A stretch of DNA of 64,000 nt from Zychaea mexicana (GCF_025766255.1 NW_026516729.1:62001-126000), one strand, 5' to 3'. Shown: positions 46,543-59,829, numbered from the stretch's first letter. Notes: generated by a model not told the origin, from the letters alone. A program made the numbers and translations.

Positions 46543-49500
46543 GTGGCATGCCGGCTAAGAACACACCAAAGTGTTATCTGGCTTTTTCTATGAACTATTA
46601 TCATCTATATTTACCAAACAAAGATTCATTGTTTTCTTGCCATCCTTGCTCCTATTGATACATCCTTTGTTGCGCGTTTTCTGATCAAACCATTCTCTCC
46701 CTTTTACTTGAGCTGTTTTTGTCGGTGGGCCGAGGCGGTGATATGAAATTATATATGATCTCACTGGTATCATCCATCTGTTTGAAATTTACCTACTGCC
46801 AGCTGCATGCATATTCAGAAAAATATCGAAGCTTTCATGAGTCCTTTAATTCAATCGTGAAATTTACCTATCCTTTCAATGAATAACCTCAATGCTGATC
46901 TTTCGACACCGCAGCAACCACACTCACTTTTGAAAAACACCTACCCTTTTCGTCGTACCAAGCAAGGATAGAGTTGTCTCAACTTCTTGAGCTTATAAGA
47001 GTGAAAACATGCGGTAATCGCTTGATTCGCCGAAATGCCAGGAATATCGGTGCTTCCATGTTAATAGCATGTTGTTATCCGATCATGCAAACTTTGCGGG
47101 AAAGTCACGGGGGAGGTACTACAGAAGCTGGAGACGATGCATGTCCTGGCGCACAAGAGATTTTTTAAACCTCTGAGGATTACCATAAAAGGTTCAGATT
47201 TCCTTAAGCAGTTGGCTACAGGAAGCGCATTTGTTGGAAAAGGCTTGTTGTAAAAGGCTTGTTGTAAAAAAATAAGTTGACAGGTGATATTTTTGTACAG
47301 CACTGGGGTTTACAGAGGTTTGAAACGCAATAACCTATTACCGGAAAGAAGAGCAACAGCTGACTGTGATGGGTGATTATCAAGATTCCAAAACCACTTT
47401 TTTCTTTTACTTGATTATACTCTCGCTCGGTCTCCGGGTCTTCCGTACATGCTATCCATATTATACCTGCTTCGTTTTCCCTTGTTGCTGGACGGAGCGA
47501 CAATGCAGATCTTCGTACCTGATATACATGTGCTTTAGATAACACAAAATCTGGTATGTATTTCCCCTATCTCGATTTAATTTTCTCTAAGGGACATCAT
47601 AATCTATGCAGCGGTATCACAGAAGAAGGTCAGAAATGTCATCAACCATCGCCGCGTTTGTATTTTAGCCCCATCTGGATAACAACTTACTGCCTTGTAA
47701 TGAAGTAAATGTTATGCCGTCATGCTTGATGCATTGATAAAAAATGCCATAAGGTCAAATCCAGAGCTGCCATAAAGGAAGGTGTCACCATAAATACGGT
47801 TCCGAGGAAATCTCTGAGCAGGAACCCGCACAACGTGTTTCCTATGTAACTCATAATAGTATCAGATTACAATCCCAGACAGGATTATCATTTTTCTAAA
47901 CGGCACATAATTTCATTTTGCTCTTGCGCAAGACAAGTTGCTCATGGTGACATAATAAATGATAAGAAGGAGGGAGCTACTATTATTACATCATGTTGTC
48001 TGATAAAAATGCTATATAATGACAAACAGAAGCAAATACATGGCTTACAACAAATCAATCATAAATAACCTATAACAAGAAGCGTTTCACTAGTTGCGGG
48101 TATATTTAGACCAACATTGAAACTCCCTGATGTAGTGTAAGTATTTAGTATAGTGTAGTTGTTTACTGTTGCGAACCCACCCCACCTCCCAACTCCTCCC
48201 ATTCAATGCCAGACCACATTTCCCGCTTTTTTCGCTGTTTGTTAAAATTAGTTTAAAATAATAAAGGGGAGTTAAAAGGTACAACGATGGTCAAAGGGGT
48301 TGGAACATGAGGAAGCAAACAAGAGTTTCGCTGCTCAGATTAGAGAAGCGAATACGCTACTAGGACTAGGAGAGTGAGATTGTATACATGTATGCGAGTA
48401 CTAGTGAAGGGCTACATAGTTTGAAATATAGTCTCTCCTTAAGAGCTCTTGGTCACTTTATCAGTTCTTGTGGAAACTTTATCGCATTACTTGGATATCA
48501 TACGCACTTCAAAACAATAAAAGGATGCTGCAGTTTGAGTTCATGCGAGTGTTTCGAGTGTTATAAACCGCCGGTCACTAGTAATAGTTTTCCACCATTC
48601 ACACACATAATTCGTGCGCAAACATAACATTTATCAGAGAATAATAAGTAATGCACTGATTGATTAAAAATATACAAGAGTTGGGCCCAGGATCAGTTAG
48701 TCATTTAAGGATAGATTGGGGGTTTAGGTTGAGTCGACATTGTCAACAAGTTCCCTTTGATACCCGCGGAATGCCGGGCTCAACTCTTTAAAAAGGTGAT
48801 AACACTTATCTCTTTACCACGAATTTTTTTCATCTGCATGACTATCTGCCGTGTGCAAATAATTATTTGTATTATCGTGATAGTACTTGCAGCTGTCAGG
48901 GTTAGCACCATGGCAACCGGTTCCTGGTTTCCAAGGAGACCGAGTTGGCGATAAGGGTTGTCATGGTAACGATGACAATCTAGAGATAACGAAAAGCTTA
49001 TTGTGGCGATTGAACTAGACGAAGCAAGAGTTTTTTCTCTTCAGGAGAGAGAAAATATGTTGTTGTCAAAATGTATTGCAAGGGAGAGAGAACAAGGAAG
49101 GAAGGCATTGAATGCAACAGAGATTGAGTCTGCCATGTTATAAACAGGGATCTGTGAATCTTTGAACTGGGTAACCTTTTTTTCCGTTTTTCGTATATCC
49201 TACAAACTTCCTCTCTTCCTCCCCCCAGTCTCGAAAGTCATGGAAAGAATGACGTTACAAAGGTGCGTGTGTAACCTGCCGGACTTTGCGATCTGAAAAA
49301 CAAAGTTCATGGTTCCGTTCCAATTTTGGTTTTAACCCGGGCAACCGAGCTGGCCTGCTGGACTGGTTGGCTATTATCAATTTTCGCTGTTATCGCATCC
49401 TGCCTTTTGTTTGTTTTGATGTCGGTACCCCACACACGTACACGGCTGTATAGTAGTTATACAACATCTAGGTTTACAGACAGCATCTCTTCTCTTTAAC

Positions 49501-50146
49501 AGACATGCGCTAAACTGGGGCTAGTATAAAATCTTTCCATCAAACATGTTCAACCACACACAAAAAAAGGAGGAGCGAGCGAAAGAAAGGGATGGTGTGA
49601 TAGATTTCAAGATCCGTATCTGATAAATTGCAAGGTGGATCGCCATTGGACAGCGATATAAATGATCTTTTTTATGGTTCAGAATTAGGGAATACGGGTG
49701 TGGGGGATGTTTACGCGCAACAAGGGAGTGCGATTAATTATCTTGCGAGCGAAAGGGTGTGTATGTATGCGTGTTGGGGAGAGAGAGAGTAAGACGAAAC
49801 GTGAAGGGGGGAGGGAAAAATGGCTGTTATCATGTCGGATGATAGACACTCACACATTAGATTCGCTTTCGCGCAATAGCACACAGCACACTATATTTGC
49901 TTTTACTTCACTCCCCCCACTGCCCCCTTACTGGCTGGGGCTCCGTGCAGAGTGTGGGAAATTCGATCTGATGATGCAACTTCATTGGCCGAGATAAAAA
50001 AGATCAAAAAATCGAATCTTTTTGCCGGCCCTCTCTTCCCATTTCTTCTTCCTTATCTTTCTTTCTTTCTTACTCTCTGCATCTCTCTTTCCTCCACACA
50101 CTAACACACATACTTTCTTTCTTGACTATCGTTCTTATCGCTCGTC
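46543..50146. other. Long intergenic stretch (3.6 kb)
   Basis: No gene is supported. A 109-codon minus frame at 47216-47545 starts with non-repetitive sequence (RRSALSLRPATRENEAGIIW) but ends in low-quality sequence and is not called. RFX-like palindromic motifs cluster at 48909-48970. The last ~130 bases are a pyrimidine-rich leader for the GATA gene. Confidence 0.45.
48909..48970. promoter_or_regulatory. Cluster of RFX/X-box-like motifs
   Basis: CATGGCAAC at 48909-48917 and the near-palindrome GTTGTCATGGTAAC at 48957-48970 both fit the RFX consensus of paired GTTRCC half sites, with GTTTCC between them. The nearest gene start is 1.2 kb to the right (GATA factor). A function is inferred only from the motif. 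Confidence 0.35.
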
Positions 50147-51379
50147 ATGGCTCTTTCAACACAAGCTGTGCCAAAGCTACGCAAGCGTTCGCCCGTCCAG
50201 CATGATAACTGTGCGGATTGCTACGAGGATCAGCCCTGCAACTCGTGCTCTGCAGCTGATGCTGATGCTGATGCTACTCCCACTGCTATTACTACAAGTA
50301 CTGATAAGGTGGAGCAGAAGCAGGAACAAGAACAGCCGCCACAATCACAAGAACAAAAGGTACCTCCACCACCTCCACAACCGCAACAACAACGTCTGAT
50401 GCGCGTTTATACCAGTGAGGACGACAAGAAGCCATCCTCTCAACAACAATCGTCGCAGCCTCAGCAGGATGCGGTGTGCGCTAATTGCCAAACAACAACC
50501 ACCCCGCTCTGGCGTCGTGATGCGAGTGGTAAGACGATATGTAATGCATGTGGCTTGTATTACAAGCTCCATCATGTCCATCGTCCAGCAACAATGATGC
50601 GCACGGTGATCAAGCGACGAAAGCGCTGTGCATCTTCGACTGAAAAGCAGCAGAACAAATCTGCTTTCCGTAAGCGGTCCAAAACGCAGCATCAACAGCA
50701 ACAAGAGAAGCACCAACAGCAACCGCAGCAATCCCCAGTGCAGCAGGCACCCTCGCCTCCTCATACCACGATACCTATGGTGGGTGAAGATGTGGAATCA
50801 TTAGCAACATCCTCGCGGGCATCTACGGCGTCTCCTCCACCGCCATGGCAGCCACAATCTCCGCCTGCAACATCGACAAACTCTTCATCGTGCACACCGC
50901 CTGCTTCGCCGCCAGGAGTAGGAAGCGTTGTGTTACCGCCTATTCACGCCCCCGACCACCACCATCACCATAATCATCACCAGCAGCATTCTGCCAATGA
51001 GTACAAAGTGCACACAACCTTACCACGGTTGCGGTTCCACCATCTATGCAACAAGACCACAGATGACCTGCGTACTCAACGTCAGGAATTGCAAAATAGA
51101 GTGACCAGACTCTCTGCCCTGCTCTCTGAAACCGTCTCCACTTTATCAAAAATCGACGCAGCACTTGCCGAGCCCACAAAGAACCATTGCCCTATCTGTC
51201 CACCTTCTGATCATCAGGACCACGAAATCGCTCGATCTCTTTTATCATTGGCTTCTTGCACAGCCTCTAAATCACCACCACCACCAACAGCAGCAGCACC
51301 AGTACTTCATGTCCATCAAGAGCGTCCTCATTTACCACCCATCGCATTACCCACCCCAGCGTCACCTTATCATCAGTGA
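50147..51379 (+). CDS. GATA-type zinc finger transcription factor
   Basis: One uninterrupted exon of 410 aa. A single class IV GATA finger, C-x2-C-x17-C-x2-C (C111, C114, C132, C135; CANC...[22 protein letters not shown]), is followed by the basic tail RTVIKRRKR. Before it lies a small Cys cluster ([13 protein letters not shown], residues ~22-34), then acidic and polyQ/polyP regions. After it come long Gln/Pro/Ser/His-rich stretches and a short coiled coil ([23 protein letters not shown]) near residue 310. GATA factors bind HGATAR sites; in fungi they control nitrogen use, iron uptake or light responses. One finger plus a separate Cys cluster does not allow a choice between these. Lack of introns contrasts with most neighbours. 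Confidence 0.93.
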   Translation: MALSTQAVPKLRKRSPVQHDNCADCYEDQPCNSCSAADADADATPTAITTSTDKVEQKQEQEQPPQSQEQKVPPPPPQPQQQRLMRVYTSEDDKKPSSQQQSSQPQQDAVCANCQTTTTPLWRRDASGKTICNACGLYYKLHHVHRPATMMRTVIKRRKRCASSTEKQQNKSAFRKRSKTQHQQQQEKHQQQPQQSPVQQAPSPPHTTIPMVGEDVESLATSSRASTASPPPPWQPQSPPATSTNSSSCTPPASPPGVGSVVLPPIHAPDHHHHHNHHQQHSANEYKVHTTLPRLRFHHLCNKTTDDLRTQRQELQNRVTRLSALLSETVSTLSKIDAALAEPTKNHCPICPPSDHQDHEIARSLLSLASCTASKSPPPPTAAAPVLHVHQERPHLPPIALPTPASPYHQ

Positions 51380-51784
51380 CGATAACAACAAACATATAAG
51401 CACAACACATTCTTTTCCTCTATCTTTCGGACTACACCCCACTCACCACACTCATAATATACCTTTTTCTCATTAATGTAAATTTTTGTCTTTAAGCCTT
51501 ATCATAATCATTTATCATTCTCATATCATCATCATCTTCTCCAGCATCACGTTATTCCCCCCCTCCTTGCTTGCTTGCTCTCGCTACTACACTCATGTAA
51601 CTCTTCTCTATTTCTGTATAAGCTTCCTCATCATTTTTGTTCATACTCTTCTCTTATTTCTTGTTTTTTCGATAATAACAATAATAACAACAATCATAAT
51701 AATAATGACTTAAAGCAAAAACAAACAACACAAACTTTTTATTTGTTATTAGTCCGCTATGTGTTCTGTGTATCATCCATCTTC
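51380..51784. other. Intergenic between convergent genes
   Basis: AT- and pyrimidine-rich 3' flank shared by the GATA and asparagine synthetase genes, with an AAT/AAC-rich tract at ~51670-51705. No gene. Confidence 0.5.
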
Positions 51785-54101
51785 TCAGTATGCAGCCTGG
51801 TGCGCCTTTTGCGCTCTGCCAGAGGGATCCTCACTGCAGCCCCAGTCTTTGCGAGGGACCCATCTCACCACACTGGCAGTGCACGCTTCTTGAGGGAACC
51901 ATTGGTCAAACAAGACTCGATACATATACGCCTCTTTGGTTGATGGCGTGTCCTTTGGCCATCGTTCTGCAGCCTTGGCAAACGCTTGATCAGAGACCTT
52001 GACCTCGCTGACGTCTTTGAGAGCGTCGATCCAGCCATACCCGACGCCATCCGAAAACTGTTCCTTTTGGCGCCAAAGAATGCTATCGGGAAGATAAGGC
52101 TTGACACCCGGCTCATCCGATGTATCAAAGGCTTTGCGAACAATGTACTTTTCCATCCGATCTTGACCAGGCCGTTTGTCCTCGGGACGGATGTGCATGC
52201 TCAAATCCAAAAAGTTCAGGTCAAGGAAAGGCACACGTGCTTCAAGGCCCCATGCCATCGTTGATTTGTTGGCGCGCAAGCAGTCGGCATAGTGGAGATT
52301 CTTGACACGGGTGACGGTTTCTGCGTGGAACGATTTGTCATCGGGAGCATTGTGGAAGTACAAATAGCCACCAAACACTTCGTCGGCGCCTTCGCCTGAC
52401 AAGACCATCTTGACGCCCATGGCCTTAATCTTGCGAGAAAGCAGATACATGGGCGTCGACGCACGGATGGTTGTTACGTCGTATGTTTCCAAGTGGTAGA
52501 CCACGTCGCCCACGGCATCCAACGCTTCTTGTATCGTAAAAGTGTATTCGTGGTGGATGGTGTTCAAGTGGTCCGCAACTTTGCGTGCAGCAAGTAGGTC
52601 AGGTGACCCTTCCAGACCAATTGAAAATGAGTGCATACCAGGCCACATATTTGGCCCATCTGGGGTTATTGTACAATTTTAATCTTGCATGAGTAATAAC
52701 AGCAACAACAACGTCGAAATTCCTCACTATGGCTAGAATTCCCTCTTTGCCTTATTTGGAGTATTGCTTTGTAAACAACTTACTTTCATCGAACCGCGGC
52801 TCGTGATCTTTGATGGCCCCCGATGCAATCTTTTGTGTTTCGCGCACAGCAATCGAAGCAATTAGGCTGGAATCCAAACCACCTGATAAAAGTACGCCGT
52901 AGGGAACTTCAGCCATAAGTCGCTTGCGGACAGATGCTTCCAACGTGTGTCGCAATACCTTCAAATCCACTGGCTTCTCGGCGGTCTTGTCACCATCCCA
53001 CCTGTGATATTTTACTTTCCCTGTTAATTTCTTTACAGACAGCCCCCTTTTTTCTCGTTTGCAGCCACTATTAGAATAATTCTCTCCAGTAATTTTACCA
53101 GGAAGGATGGAACCAGCGTGTGGTTTTTCCAGTGTCCGAATCATAGACATGACCAGGGGGGAATGCTAATATCTTATCGCAGTCTTCGTTCAATGACTTG
53201 AGCTCGGATGCAAAGTAAACAGTACCCGGCATATCCGAACGCCATCCATAGTAAAGTGTTCTATATGCGATAAAACCCAATGTTATCTTGCATTACACTT
53301 ATACATTGACTTACTGACTTATATAACTCCTTTATAACTAATAATACATACGTGACACCGATAGGATCGCGAGCCGCGATAATTCGGTTTCTCTTGACAT
53401 CAAGCAACACAAAGGAAAAGATGCCGTCCAAATGATGCACGAGTTCTGTGCCCAACTCTTTGTACTAGTGGTGGCTAGGTTAACATGTATCACTATTATT
53501 ACATACAGTTTTCCATAACAAAGAAAAGAGCCTTCTTTTACCATGTGCATAATGACCTCACAGTCGGAGTGGGTCTTGAAGACATGGTTCTTTTGTTCAA
53601 GTTGAGCCCGCAACTGCTTGTGGTTATAGATTTCACCTGTAGACAACACCAACAACAATATAAGCTGTCTGGCGTCTTCCTTTCCTTTTTTCTTTTTGCA
53701 TAAAGCTCATGTTTTTTTTACCGTTCACACAAAGCACCAACGATTCGTCGTCGCTAACAATCGGCTGTGCTCCAGAATCTTTTACAAAGAAAAAAAGCGC
53801 ACGCATGAAGGACTTGCTATGATACGATGGAAAGGAAAGAAAAATGAGAGCCTTACCAATACCAACAATGGCAAGACGTTCATGCGCTAGGATATGATTT
53901 TTGATGGTATAGCAGCCAGACCAGTCTGGGCCTCGGTGGCGTATTCTAAAAAGGACCAACGAGTTGACACAGACAGAATTTGAAAGTAAAGGACACAAAT
54001 AATGGAAGTAATGAATATTACCTTTTAGAGAGAAAGAGTGCCCGTTGACGGTAGTTCTCGACATCACCATCATAGCTGTATATAGCAAAGATACCACACA
54101 T
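51785..54101 (-). CDS. Asparagine synthetase (glutamine-hydrolysing)
   Basis: Eight minus-strand exons (54022-54101, 53857-53945, 53722-53778, 53542-53636, 53352-53464, 53099-53260, 52784-53001, 51785-52659) give 562 aa. The protein starts [12 protein letters not shown]: Cys2 is the glutaminase nucleophile of the class II amidotransferase domain, which continues RHRGPDWSG and [12 protein letters not shown]. The synthetase domain has the pyrophosphate loop [13 protein letters not shown], then [27 protein letters not shown] and ARVPFLD. It makes asparagine and glutamate from aspartate, glutamine and ATP in the cytosol. Every catalytic motif is intact. The first six exons are short (57-162 bases), and the last carries half the protein. 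Confidence 0.97.
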
Positions 54102-56028
54102 ATTGTATTCTGCTCTTCTTCTTTTTCCTTTTTGCGTTTTTACGTGGAAGAGAATATTCGTGAAAGTTCTCAGTGACAAGGAAGAGATAAATCCGAGAAA
54201 AATCCCTGTCTAATTTATAGCGCTGAATTCCATGCTCCCCACTCGTTCTCCTCTCGCCCCCAATCCAACACACTGCTACTTGTTGCGTTGTTATCATTAT
54301 TACTGCTATATGTTCATGCATGTAAGTAATGTTGATGTGGGAACACTAAAAGATTGAGGTATCCAATCATCATTGATTAAACAGCGAGATTATCAATTGT
54401 TGTTGCGCCAAGAGACCTATATTTGGGCGCACATTAATGTATGTGACCATCATCTCCTTTGAAACCGTCTTTTCTTTCAGTATTGGTATTTTACAAAATC
54501 GTATGGGTCCGTTGGGACCATCCATCTACTATTACCACTATTCGTTGTAAAAAAATGAACCCCCTGCCTTAGAGAGAATGAGTAACAATTTTTTCTGGTG
54601 GGGTGTGCATAAGGGATTATGTGCCGTGCACGAATTGATGATCGTATCAACCAATTAATATAATTTCACATCACGCTTATCTTATCTATTTGGTCACTTC
54701 TTATCAACTTGGGAAAAAAGTCTGTGCGATGTAAGCTTGCTACTACAATAAATAATTACTCCCCTCCCCTTCCCCCTTTCGAGGGTAAATGTTTAAGGGT
54801 AATTTAAAGAAACAAGGGGGTAGGTAAGGGACTGTTTAAGCTACTGACCAATCACACACAGGGTGTAGTCTCTATCGTTACAAAAAGAAATACTGTTGTT
54901 GTCAAGGGAATATTCGATTGGCAAGAGAAGGTTGATTTCATGTGTGCGTGAATATCGGAGGTAATGAAAGAAACAAGCAGTGTGAGAAAAATTAATGCCC
55001 CTCCTATCACTCGAGCACCTAAAATTTGTCCATCACAGCTGGTGACATAATTACAGGTTGATCAAGATGATGATGCACCATGCAGGTTATAGTACTGCGT
55101 CTTGTGTTATAATCCTACCAAACATCGGGAAAAGCTATATAGTTACAATCTCTAGAACCTATTTTCGTACTTATTATATAAACATACAGATGAGATTTTT
55201 TCGTCAAAAAACCCAATTCCATCAAAAATATCGAGATCAATATGTTTTGTCCACCCGACATAGATTAGATATTAGAACTTCTGAATTACAATACGAAAAA
55301 GATGCAAATTTGCTATTAATTGTTATCAATAGCCACTTCTGCAAATAACTAGTGCTACTAGTACAGTAGCGGCTATCATTTTACACATAGTAAGGAAAAG
55401 CTCAAATCTATACTTTAAGCTCTCAAACTATAAGGCGTAACATTGACAAATACTATGAGATAGCTAATAAGACAGCCAGCAGATATATTTTGATGCCATA
55501 TGACAAGCAAAAATGCGTAAACAAGGTGTGAGTGTCATGTAGTTATTACACGTAGAACAGATACGAGCCATCTTGTTAGGAAGCTTATCAGCTTATCGAA
55601 AATGTGACGACATTTTTTCGTCATGCATCAAAATCTCGTTCGATCCTATCATCCTATGTCGGTAGCAGGAAAGATATATCCGACGTTTTTACTTTGGTGA
55701 TAAAGAAGCCTGGGACGATTAAATATAATCAATTTCTCAAAAAGAACATCAAACGTGGTGGCGAATCTAAACACGGACAAAACAATACTATATATAAAAC
55801 CACAATGTAGTACGACGATCTGCGTTGTTTCTTTTCTTTTTCTTTTATTGTCACAACTCAGTATCATATTAATCGCTGGAAAATGTGGCTACTTATTTTA
55901 TGCTTTAACAACTGTATTAACCACACAATGCTGTACTGTATAAACGCAATAGTCTTTTATTGTGAGTGGATGAATATGTAGTAAAACTTTCAGTAAATTG
56001 AAGGTACAAACTCGGATTGCTCGCTAAA
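54102..56028. other. Intergenic stretch (1.9 kb)
   Basis: Promoter of asparagine synthetase on the left and 3' flank of the F-box gene on the right. Plus-strand frames at 55058-55348 and 55604-55810 have some coding-like composition but no recognisable motif. I see no RNA gene or repeat. Confidence 0.45.
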
Positions 56029-57017
56029 CTAGCATATAAATTTTCGTAGGGAAGGGGGGGCGTATTTTCTTCTGAGTTCACCTCGTTTGGGGAATGGAAC
56101 AACGTTGCTGCTACCGGTCGTGTTTATTTCAGAAAGCTTGATAACGAATGATTGCAACTGTAGACATCTTTTTAAGAAAAACTTGGCTAGTTTGACTCGC
56201 TGACGTTGGGCCCTTGTTTGCTCTTCATGCCGATGATTGATAGTAACATTGATCAAAGATTGATTTGTAACCTCAATAGCTCCAATTTCACGGAGAGAAG
56301 AGAGACCAGTGTTCATGTTGATTGTTAATGTCTGTACATGAGTATCTTGGCATTTGCTTGTATGAGAACAATGATTTTCCTCGAGAAGGGGTAGCTGTAG
56401 TCTGAAATATGGACAAGAGTTAGTCCTAAAGCTACAGAGTTGTGTTTTCTCTTCCAGTGCCCTCTAAAGATCAAACAAGGACTTTTTTTACATATTTATC
56501 CGGTATTCTCACAGAAATACAAACTGTGTATGTATTAATTACCGATAGAATATACACCAGAGCTATTATTGACGTGAATTGCAGATGACTGCATCATGCC
56601 ACTTCGCCGGTATCGCGGATCGCGAAATTCGAGAGGCAAAGAGCGTGCGTCCCCACACAGAATCGATTTCACTGATTGTCTTTGTTGTGGAGTTGATAAT
56701 ATGCACAATGGATATTCACACAAATAAAACGTGGGAGCGAAGCTTGGCCAAATTTGATGCATTAAAACCATACGCCATGAGGTCCCAACTCTGGTGCACC
56801 GCACGAAATCCCAAAAATCAAGGCGCTTGAATATCTCGAGTAGCAATTCGACAGAAAAAAGTGACACTTTGATAAAGTCGATCCTCCTATTTCTGTTTTC
56901 ATGCTGTTGTGGTACTATTTGTGGATCGAACGGTAATTGACTTGACTGCTGCTGTTGCTCTTGCTGTTTTTGCTCCGTCATTGCAGTAAGTGGAGACACG
57001 GCGTACGTTGGATTCAT
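56029..57017 (-). CDS. F-box protein
   Basis: Exon 1 starts at ATG 57017. After a Gln-rich N-terminus it carries an F-box (SVELLLEIFKRLDFWDFVRCTRVGTSWRM, residues ~54-82; segments of VELLLEIFKRL and CTRVGTSWR are diagnostic). A likely second exon runs from about 56394 to the stop at 56029 and reads THVQTLTINMNTGLSSLREI and KFFLKRCLQLQSFVIKLSEI, reminiscent of leucine-rich repeats. The junction 56556/56394 keeps the frame and gives about 275 aa, but the donor (gtatat) is weak. A better donor at 56543 would not keep it. F-box proteins bring substrates to SCF ubiquitin ligases via Skp1. The substrate is unknown. Confidence 0.65.
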
Positions 57018-57396
57018 GGTGGGGTAGTGAGCTGGTGCGATGTAAAGAAGAAAAGAAGAAAAGGTCGACGATCACTTAAGTTTATGATGAGTGTTGTTCA
57101 ATTCTTTTGACTGTATCAATTTGCCAATCAATTATCTGATACAAGAAGACAGATGGTATGATGACGCACAATTGATATAATTTCTTAAGTGATTAGCGTA
57201 TGATAGTTACTGCTCCTAATTGCTGCTGGAGTGTCTGAAACGAAAATGCAATCGAAGTCAAAGTCAGTCAAATTCGTAAAGACTTAATAGTACTGATAGA
57301 ATCTTTACACGGGTAGAGAACGTTTGTAGTCCAGGCGGATCACCGAACGACCAGTACTTTCTTATTCTCACCACGCAATCATCTTTCTAATGGCTG
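57018..57396. other. Intergenic
   Basis: AT-rich, with no gene. A 12-base string GGATCACCGAAC at ~57338 recurs near 61750. Confidence 0.4.
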
Positions 57397-58440
57397 TCAC
57401 TCTTCGGGCGTCAATGTTTTTAAAGTATGGGCCGAAAAAATGTTTTGGATCGTTTGTTCCAGATGCCGTTCATCAAAATTGTACGTAGAATAGGTTTGAC
57501 ATAGACACAGGCGCGAATCCCGGCAAAGAAAGATGACGTAATATACATAGCTCAAGTGGTAAGTGCTCGAGTAAAGTGACTTTTCGTTTTTCATCACACA
57601 ACTGATTATCTACCCGTTTTGTGGCAATGATCGTAAAGTTGAGAGGCCTGGTGAAAGTGGCTTTGGTGACGATGATGCTGGTAGTGGATACGTCGCTAGC
57701 GTTATCGCCACTGTTCTTTATGATGGCATCGCAAATTGTTATAGCCTGATCGTAATGCTCAAAACCGGGATATGCTGATTCGGCACGAATATGCTCGCCA
57801 ATATAGTTGTTGTCAAATTCGGTCATGGCGAAAGCATATTTTAGAGCTCTAATAAGCGACATTAATACACCACTAGTGGCTTCGATTGTGCTGACTTTTG
57901 AAACTGTTTCTGTGACAGGCGCACAGCAATCATCCACAATGAAATAACCCTGATACTTGTGGGAGGACGTTGGCAAACAGATTGGCCGAAAAAAAGCTTG
58001 TCATGTACGTCGGATCCTTGTGCACATGCGCCGTGTACTGATTAGCATAAATAATAGTGAGCTCGCCAAAATCCTATCCTTGACTGCCGAAGAATAAACC
58101 TTCCGAAATTTCGACGCCTTGACGAGCTCAATAGCTGACAGTTGACGGATTCTGCCATTATCCATGAAAGGAAGATAGTATGGCAGCTCATTAAATCGAT
58201 GCTAGGGTTCTATGTCGTAGCAATCAGCTCATTCAAAGTGCCGGAGTCAACTTGTGAGAATCTACTTCTTTTCGATTGGTTGATGGTTATTGAAGCTTTA
58301 GAAAACCAGAAAGGTCTAATGCTTTATCGTGTGTACTTTGATATATTATATTTAAATGATAAAAAAGAAGATACACGCTTCTTTAATCGTTCGTTGCTTG
58401 GAGACAGTTTTTGCCTAGTAACAAGCTTGACGTAGCAACA
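57397..58440 (-). pseudogene. Eroded coding sequence of unknown origin
   Basis: Several protein-like fragments follow each other on the minus strand in changing frames: QLSAIELVKASKFRKVYSS (~58155-58080), ELTIIYANQYTAHVHKDPTY with FFSANLFANVLP (~58055-57970), a long clean frame 57976-57600 (GYFIVDDCCAPVTETVSK, AMTEFDNNYIGEHIRAES, FTRPLNFTIIATKRVDN), then YVIFLCRDSRLCLCQTYSTY and HLEQTIQNIFSAHTLKTL to a stop at 57397. At least two or three shifts are needed without splice sites. The plus strand also has a 97-codon frame at 58142-58435. I do not recognise the family. A degenerated gene or an old mobile or viral insertion are the options. Confidence 0.45.
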
Positions 58441-59829
58441 CAATTTTGAAAGCTATAGACAAAGCAAGCAGATCATCCGATAAATCGTAGACTTAGCAAT
58501 ATCACAAGGTACATCATATTTGAAGTTTCTGCAGTCAGCAGCAGACGGCCTTTTTGTTTGATTACACAAAAATTGGCAAAAAATTTTAGCGAGCGAAATG
58601 GTTGGCGCGGATGCATTTGAATATTTTTTTTGAGGCATCAGCTGGTGAAAAAAAATTGTGCAATCGAATCTGAATGAAATAAGATTACTTTCTTAGGTAA
58701 GCAGTGGCACAAGCGACACGTTGCTCAACTTGAGTGGACGTCGAAAAATTCAGGGTGGTTTTGATGCGTACGCAAAAATGATTGAATGTGTCAAATTCAA
58801 TCGAGGCGAAGACGACAGTGCGGGTGTGTTGTTTGTTTCGGCGTGTTATACCCCATTTGGTAATTTTTCGGTGAAGGTGGAACAGCTGTGGGGATTTCCG
58901 GCGACTTTTCCGACGGGAATGACGAGTGGGTCAAAAGGGATTCAGGGGAGGAGGAAGAAGAAGAAGTGGAGATAACAGATACAAGAGCTGAGCATAAACA
59001 GAATAGGAGGCAGTTTCCGATGTGAGTCAAAGCTGGCTTATACTCGTCTCTCTGTCTCACACACAGACAGCTCCTGTTATTAGCAGGCCATGGCTAATTG
59101 CCACGTGTGGGAAAAACCGTTTTTCCATGAAGAACTGCTCTTCTTCTCCTGTATGCTTAGTAGTATTGCTTGTTATTGTTGCTGCTGCTGCGCCTTATCT
59201 GATCGCACACACGACGACGACAGCCAGATCAATCGTGTCAGGATGGCGTGTCCCTGTATTTCCTTTTCTTCTTTAAATGGAACGAGTACAGTATTCGTAA
59301 TATCATGCATGGTGGGTCACCGCAGCAATAAGGGGCGATGCCTCTTTTGGAAAGCGTGTCTACGCGTCTCAAATTTCCTCTTGCTGGCACCATGTGTAAC
59401 GGCGGTAGGTGCGGACGTTCGGCCGCTGTGCATATCGGTCTCAGCGCCGATCGTTTCTAATTTTCTTGAGTATAGTTATGTGATCTGTGCCCAGTTTCTC
59501 ATCAGCATGCTGTTCGTTAGAAGAGACATCGAGCGGGAGAGTGGATCTGATAGCGAGCGTGTGTGCGTGATGTGCATGTGAGAAATTTGCAAGCAAGAGA
59601 GGAGCAAGGAAGGCTAATCAGATGTGAAAGAAATTATTAGAAATTTTCGTTCGGGCAGTTTTCCCTCATGAATTGATTATTCATCAAACGCACGCACAAC
59701 GCTGCGGAATATAAAAAAACGCAAAACCTATTTAAGCGGACCCTGCTCCTTCAACCCCAACTCCTTTGAAACTTTGCTTTACTGCTTTTTTTCTCTCTAT
59801 TCCTTCGACAAAACTCAAGTAAAACGAAA
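58441..59829. other. Intergenic with unresolved short frames
   Basis: A minus frame at 58453-58638 (ending DIAKSTIYRMICLLCL, weakly helix-turn-helix-like), a plus frame at 58721-58975 (GFDAYAKMIECVKFNRGEDD) and a Cys-rich plus frame at 59090-59581 are present. None has a family I can name. The last ~120 bases before 59830 look like a promoter and leader (TTTAAG and pyrimidine tracts). Confidence 0.4.

Noticed and set aside
59090..59581. 163-codon Cys-rich plus frame
   Set aside because: It has runs of Cys from TGC/TGT repeats and no signal peptide or domain, and another frame is open over half of it. It is more likely upstream DNA of the 347-aa gene.
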